Assembly: GCA_033809415.1 (NCBI GenBank)
Contig: JAPXLT010000010.1
Location: 1-36,425, forward strand
DNA from: JAQVUB01 sp033809415
Lineage (GTDB): Bacteria; Verrucomicrobiota; Lentisphaeria; Oligosphaerales; Oligosphaeraceae
Length of the DNA: 36,425 bases
Direction of reading: 5' to 3'
Made by a program: the position numbers and the translations under genes. Shown one piece after another: positions 34,186-36,425 of this stretch. The first letter of the stretch is position 1; every line of letters begins with the position of its first letter. Under the pieces are notes generated by a model that saw only the letters and a list, made by a program, of their open reading frames with translations, ran no database searches and was not told the DNA's origin.

Positions 34186-34977
34186 TTAAGCGAGTTCTGT
34201 TCTTGCGATAATCATTTCCTGCCATTTTTTGTCAAGGGTGATGAAGCGTGCCGACCATCCCGAGATTCTGACAGCCAGGTTGGGGTAACGTTCTGGATGG
34301 AGTTGCGCGTCACGAAGAATTCGGCTGTCCGCGACGTCTATTTGCAAATAGGCGCCGCCTTGATTTACAAAGGTCTTCATGAGTGCGACGAGTGAATCCA
34401 GTCCTGCTTCTCCTTGGATTGCGGAAGGATGGAGCTTCATGTCTAGCGGAGTTCCGTTGCTGAGCTTGGTAAAGTCGTGTTTGCAGAACGAATTAATGAC
34501 GGCGGTTGGCCCATGCTTTTCGGTTCCTGGCGTTGGCGACAGGTTTGGGGCAAGGAGGACTCCGTGCTTGGTGCCGAAGGCGGTTGCCAAGCGCTTGGGG
34601 GCGTAGGCGAGCTCGCGCCCGAAAGTCGAAATGCCGACGGGGGTGAGGACTCCGGACGGTGTCGAGGTCTGCTTCGAGTAGATTTGGACGTATGCGTCAA
34701 AGACCTGCTTGGCAAATTGATCCGCCTGGTCGTTATCGTTTCCGTAATACTCAATTGAGGATGCGATTTGGACTCTGAGTTGTTCGTTGCCTTCCCAATT
34801 GTCCAGCAAGCACTGCCGCAATTGACCCAGAGTGATGAGTTTGTCGTTGAAAACGAAGGTATTGATGGCGTGGAACGAGTTGGCAACATCGGGAAGACCG
34901 CCAGCATGAGCTGCCAGAACTGAAAAGCGCGCACCTCGATTGGCGTACGATTTGCCGCGCTTGATGCAATCAGCCAT
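34186..34977 (-). pseudogene. 3' fragment of a glycyl radical enzyme
   Basis: 263 codons matching the C-terminal third of a pyruvate formate-lyase/choline-lyase-type glycyl radical enzyme. Seen are DCIKRGKSYANRGARFSVLA, the YGNDNDQADQFAKQVFD segment, PSAIQGEAGLDSLVALMKTF and the glycyl radical motif RISGWSARF with Gly240, followed by WQEMIIARTE. The catalytic Cys, which sits about 400 residues earlier in the full-length protein (about 800 residues), is absent, so the fragment cannot be active. Similarity ends at the 5' side near 34977, where another truncated gene begins on the opposite strand. Confidence 0.85.
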
Positions 34978-35251
34978 CGAATCAGCTATTCGTGCCGATA
35001 TCGGTGGAGATGTACAGAGAATCAGTGATGTGGATATTGATTACCGGGAGATTCGCTTCAAATTAATTCTCTTGCCGCTCTGGGCCAACACCTTCCATTT
35101 CCAGGGAAAAACCTATCCGTTCCTCGTTAATGCCCAGACGGGAGAAGTCCAGGGGAAACGCCCTTGGAGTACCTTAAAAGTCACCGTGCTAATCCTGTTT
35201 TGTCTAGTGATGATCATTGCCTTTTTATATTTTTTTCTGAATAATGGCTGA
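34964..35251 (+). pseudogene. 3' fragment of a zinc-ribbon membrane-protein gene
   Basis: The frame encodes AIRADIGGDVQRISDVDIDY and LPLWANTFHFQGKTYPFLVN with AQTGEVQGKRPWS, then a C-terminal membrane helix (VTVLILFCLVMIIAFLYFFL). This is the C-terminal part of a broad family of zinc-ribbon proteins that end in such a helix; the N-terminal zinc fingers are missing. Similarity appears to begin near 34985, directly at the end of the glycyl radical fragment. Confidence 0.7.
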
Positions 35252-35568
35252 TTTTCTAAGATGCATGGATTTATTGCTTATTTCATGTATTCTACCATTT
35301 ATTTCTATTCTTTGTCAATAATTAAAAAAGCATGGATAAACTGCTTAAAACCGTGCATGGATAATTTTATATGATATTGATAATTTAATCTATCCCATTG
35401 AAAAGCATAAAGATTCCTTATGATTTATGGAATCTCTATGATTATTTATGATTGTTCATATTTTTACTTGAAATAATCTCATTGAACGTTAGATTTCCGA
35501 TATCTCTAGGCTGGCCAGCCGGGAACCGTTCCATGATGTGTCATCCAATAGGAAAGGCAGGTGAAAAA
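35252..35568 (+). promoter_or_regulatory. AT-rich upstream region with inverted repeat and direct repeats
   Basis: This 317-nt stretch is much more AT-rich than its surroundings. It holds a perfect inverted repeat AGATTCC (35411-35417)/GGAATCT (35429-35435) and three GCATGGAT direct repeats near 35263, 35330 and 35354. A regulatory role for the HTH gene that follows is plausible but not shown. Confidence 0.5.
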
Positions 35569-36045
35569 ATGGAAAATCAAAAAGAAAAAGAAAAAGAAAT
35601 CCATTTTGACGGCAAAATCAACGCCGCAATCCGCAAACGGATCCAGAACAAGCGTCTTCAGCTCGGGATGCCCTATCAGCGCATCGCCAGTCTGTTCGCC
35701 GCCAACTGGTCGACAATACGCAAATGGGAAACCGGCCCCACGGAAACATGCAGCGTTGCTTTCCGCCCGATATTGGAGGATTTCCTGAACGGCAAATATG
35801 ACAAGATACTGCGTAAGCAGCAAAGCGACCCGCTAACCGGGAATTACCCGCAATGCCTTCCCGAAAATGCCTTGCGCTGCATGGAGAAGTTCGGGCATGC
35901 ATACCACCTGCTCCGCTATCGTCCCGAACTGCGCGAAAACCTGCTGACGAATGTTGACAAAATCACCCGGAACGCACTACAAGAAATGCTCACAACCGAA
36001 AAAAAGCCAAAAAAGAATCGCGAGCCGGAAAACGATGACGAATAA
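35569..36045 (+). CDS. Helix-turn-helix (XRE-like) DNA-binding protein
   Basis: A 158-residue protein. A Lys/Glu-rich N-terminus is followed by a helix-turn-helix domain at about residues 20-75 (RLQLGMPYQRIASLFAANWS and STIRKWETGP, similar to the XRE/Cro family). The C-terminal half (about 80-158) is Arg/Lys-rich and helical with no motif I recognise, ending in a basic-acidic tail. AGGTG lies about 6 nt before the ATG at 35569; upstream in-frame codons from 35452 have no signal of coding and were left out. Nothing here shows its target, though the AT-rich region upstream is a candidate for self-regulation. Confidence 0.75.
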   Translation: MENQKEKEKEIHFDGKINAAIRKRIQNKRLQLGMPYQRIASLFAANWSTIRKWETGPTETCSVAFRPILEDFLNGKYDKILRKQQSDPLTGNYPQCLPENALRCMEKFGHAYHLLRYRPELRENLLTNVDKITRNALQEMLTTEKKPKKNREPENDDE

Positions 36046-36057
36046 TGCAAGGGGACA

Positions 36058-36090
36058 GGTTTAAGAGTGGCGCGACCGTCCCGGTTGCGC
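36058..36090 (+). repeat. KSGATVPV-type hairpin repeat, copy 3
   Basis: GGTTTAAGAGTGGCGCGACC then GTCCCGGTTGCGC. It follows the HTH stop codon by 12 nt and directly precedes the 9-mer tract. Confidence 0.85.
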
Positions 36091-36101
36091 AGCGCAGGGT
36101 C

Positions 36102-36218
36102 GGACACGTCGGACACGTCGGACACGTCGGACACGTCGGACACGTCGGACACGTCGGACACGTCGGACACGTCGGACACGTCGGACACGTCGGACACGTC
36201 GGACACGTCGGACACGTC
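36102..36218. repeat. Perfect 9-bp tandem repeat, 13 units
   Basis: Thirteen exact copies of GGACACGTC (117 nt) plus a partial unit. ACGT-containing units make it nearly self-complementary (GACACGTC/GACGTGTC). It is followed by CACCCTG heptamers (36236-36258). Confidence 0.97.
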
Positions 36219-36258
36219 GGACAGAGCAAAACGCCTGCACCCTGCACCCTGCACCCTG

Positions 36259-36294
36259 AAAAAAAAGGCGCCTCCGTTGGCACGGAGGCGCCTT
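36259..36294 (-). terminator. rRNA operon terminator
   Basis: AAGGCGCCTCCG (36265-36276) and CGGAGGCGCCTT (36283-36294) form a 12-bp stem; reading the minus strand, it is followed by a run of T. It lies 9 nt beyond the 3' end of the 5S rRNA. Confidence 0.9.
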
Positions 36295-36303
36295 GAATAA
36301 AAA

Positions 36304-36419
36304 GGCTGGCGGCGCGCTACTTTCCCGCGCTCTTGAACGCAGTATCATCGCCGCAGGGGCCCTTAACGGCCGTGTTCGGGATGGGAACGGGTGTTGCCGC
36401 CCCGCTCGGGCCACCAGCC
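36304..36419 (-). rRNA. rrf: 5S ribosomal RNA
   Basis: Read on the minus strand, the 116-nt sequence begins GGCTGGTGGCCCGAGCGG, contains CACCCGTTCCCATCCCGAAC (conserved loop B/helix III sequence) and the GATGATACTGCGTTC stretch, then GGGAAAGTAGCGCGCCGCC and ends GCCAGCC. The terminal GGCTGG pairs with CCAGCC. The rest of the rRNA operon lies beyond the right edge. Confidence 0.95.
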
Positions 36420-36425
36420 AAAGGA

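Noticed and set aside
35452..35568. Longer N-terminus of the HTH protein
   Set aside because: The AT-rich upstream codons lack coding character, and AGGTG precedes the ATG at 35569.
36067..36300. Open frames across the 9-mer tract, encoding (DTS)n or (GHV)n
   Set aside because: They are open only because the 9-nt unit lacks stops in several frames; no start signals or other coding sequence.

Overview
The window looks like chromosomal DNA of a diderm bacterium of the PVC group, most likely Lentisphaerota. This is an inference. It rests on an outer-membrane polysaccharide exporter and a TolC-like protein, a Planctomycetes/Lentisphaerae-style family-B DNA polymerase, an McsA-McsB fusion protein, a DUF4159 protein, and intergenic DNA crowded with short tandem repeats and REP-like hairpins. 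No species can be named from the sequence alone.

Layout. 1-1240: three tRNA-Leu genes (two identical CAG copies in tandem, one TAG) around a CBM9-like gene, with two terminators. 1240-2423: no credible gene, only decayed hairpin and repeat modules. 2424-10223 (minus): an exopolysaccharide operon, read as sugar transferase/beta-helix fusion, nucleotidyltransferase, Wzc/GumC-like chain-length protein (frameshifted at an A8 run), Wza-like exporter, O-antigen ligase/polymerase. 10524-14272 (minus): zinc-ribbon protein, TolC-like protein and DUF4159 protein. 14520-22371 (minus): a signalling block of Hpt protein, response regulator-PP2C-HATPase, an McsA-McsB fusion with a degenerate kinase site, and a 1253-residue membrane Ser/Thr kinase. 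23110-26531 (plus): a small acidic zinc-ribbon protein, ParE-like topoisomerase subunit and FAH-family enzyme. 26691-30444 (minus): AraC remnant, orphan DNA methyltransferase, family-B DNA polymerase. 30576-33935: MgtC-like protein (minus), then RodA, signal peptidase I and a small anchored protein (plus). 34186-35251: two truncated genes meeting head to head at a rearrangement junction. 35569-36045: an HTH protein. 36259-36419: the 3' end of an rRNA operon (5S rRNA and terminator, minus strand) entering from the right.

The most unusual feature is the intergenic DNA. Tandem repeats with 7-, 9- or 11-bp units, and a dispersed CACGAAA-type repeat, start within about 10 nt of the stop codon for most genes that do not overlap their neighbour, usually in a fixed orientation relative to transcription. 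In two genes the repeat supplies the C-terminal codons. Longer modules recur and are shuffled between intergenic regions. Among the proteins, the most notable are the McsA-McsB fusion lacking the arginine-kinase catalytic residues, the multi-domain sugar transferase, and the nucleotidyltransferase inside the polysaccharide operon.
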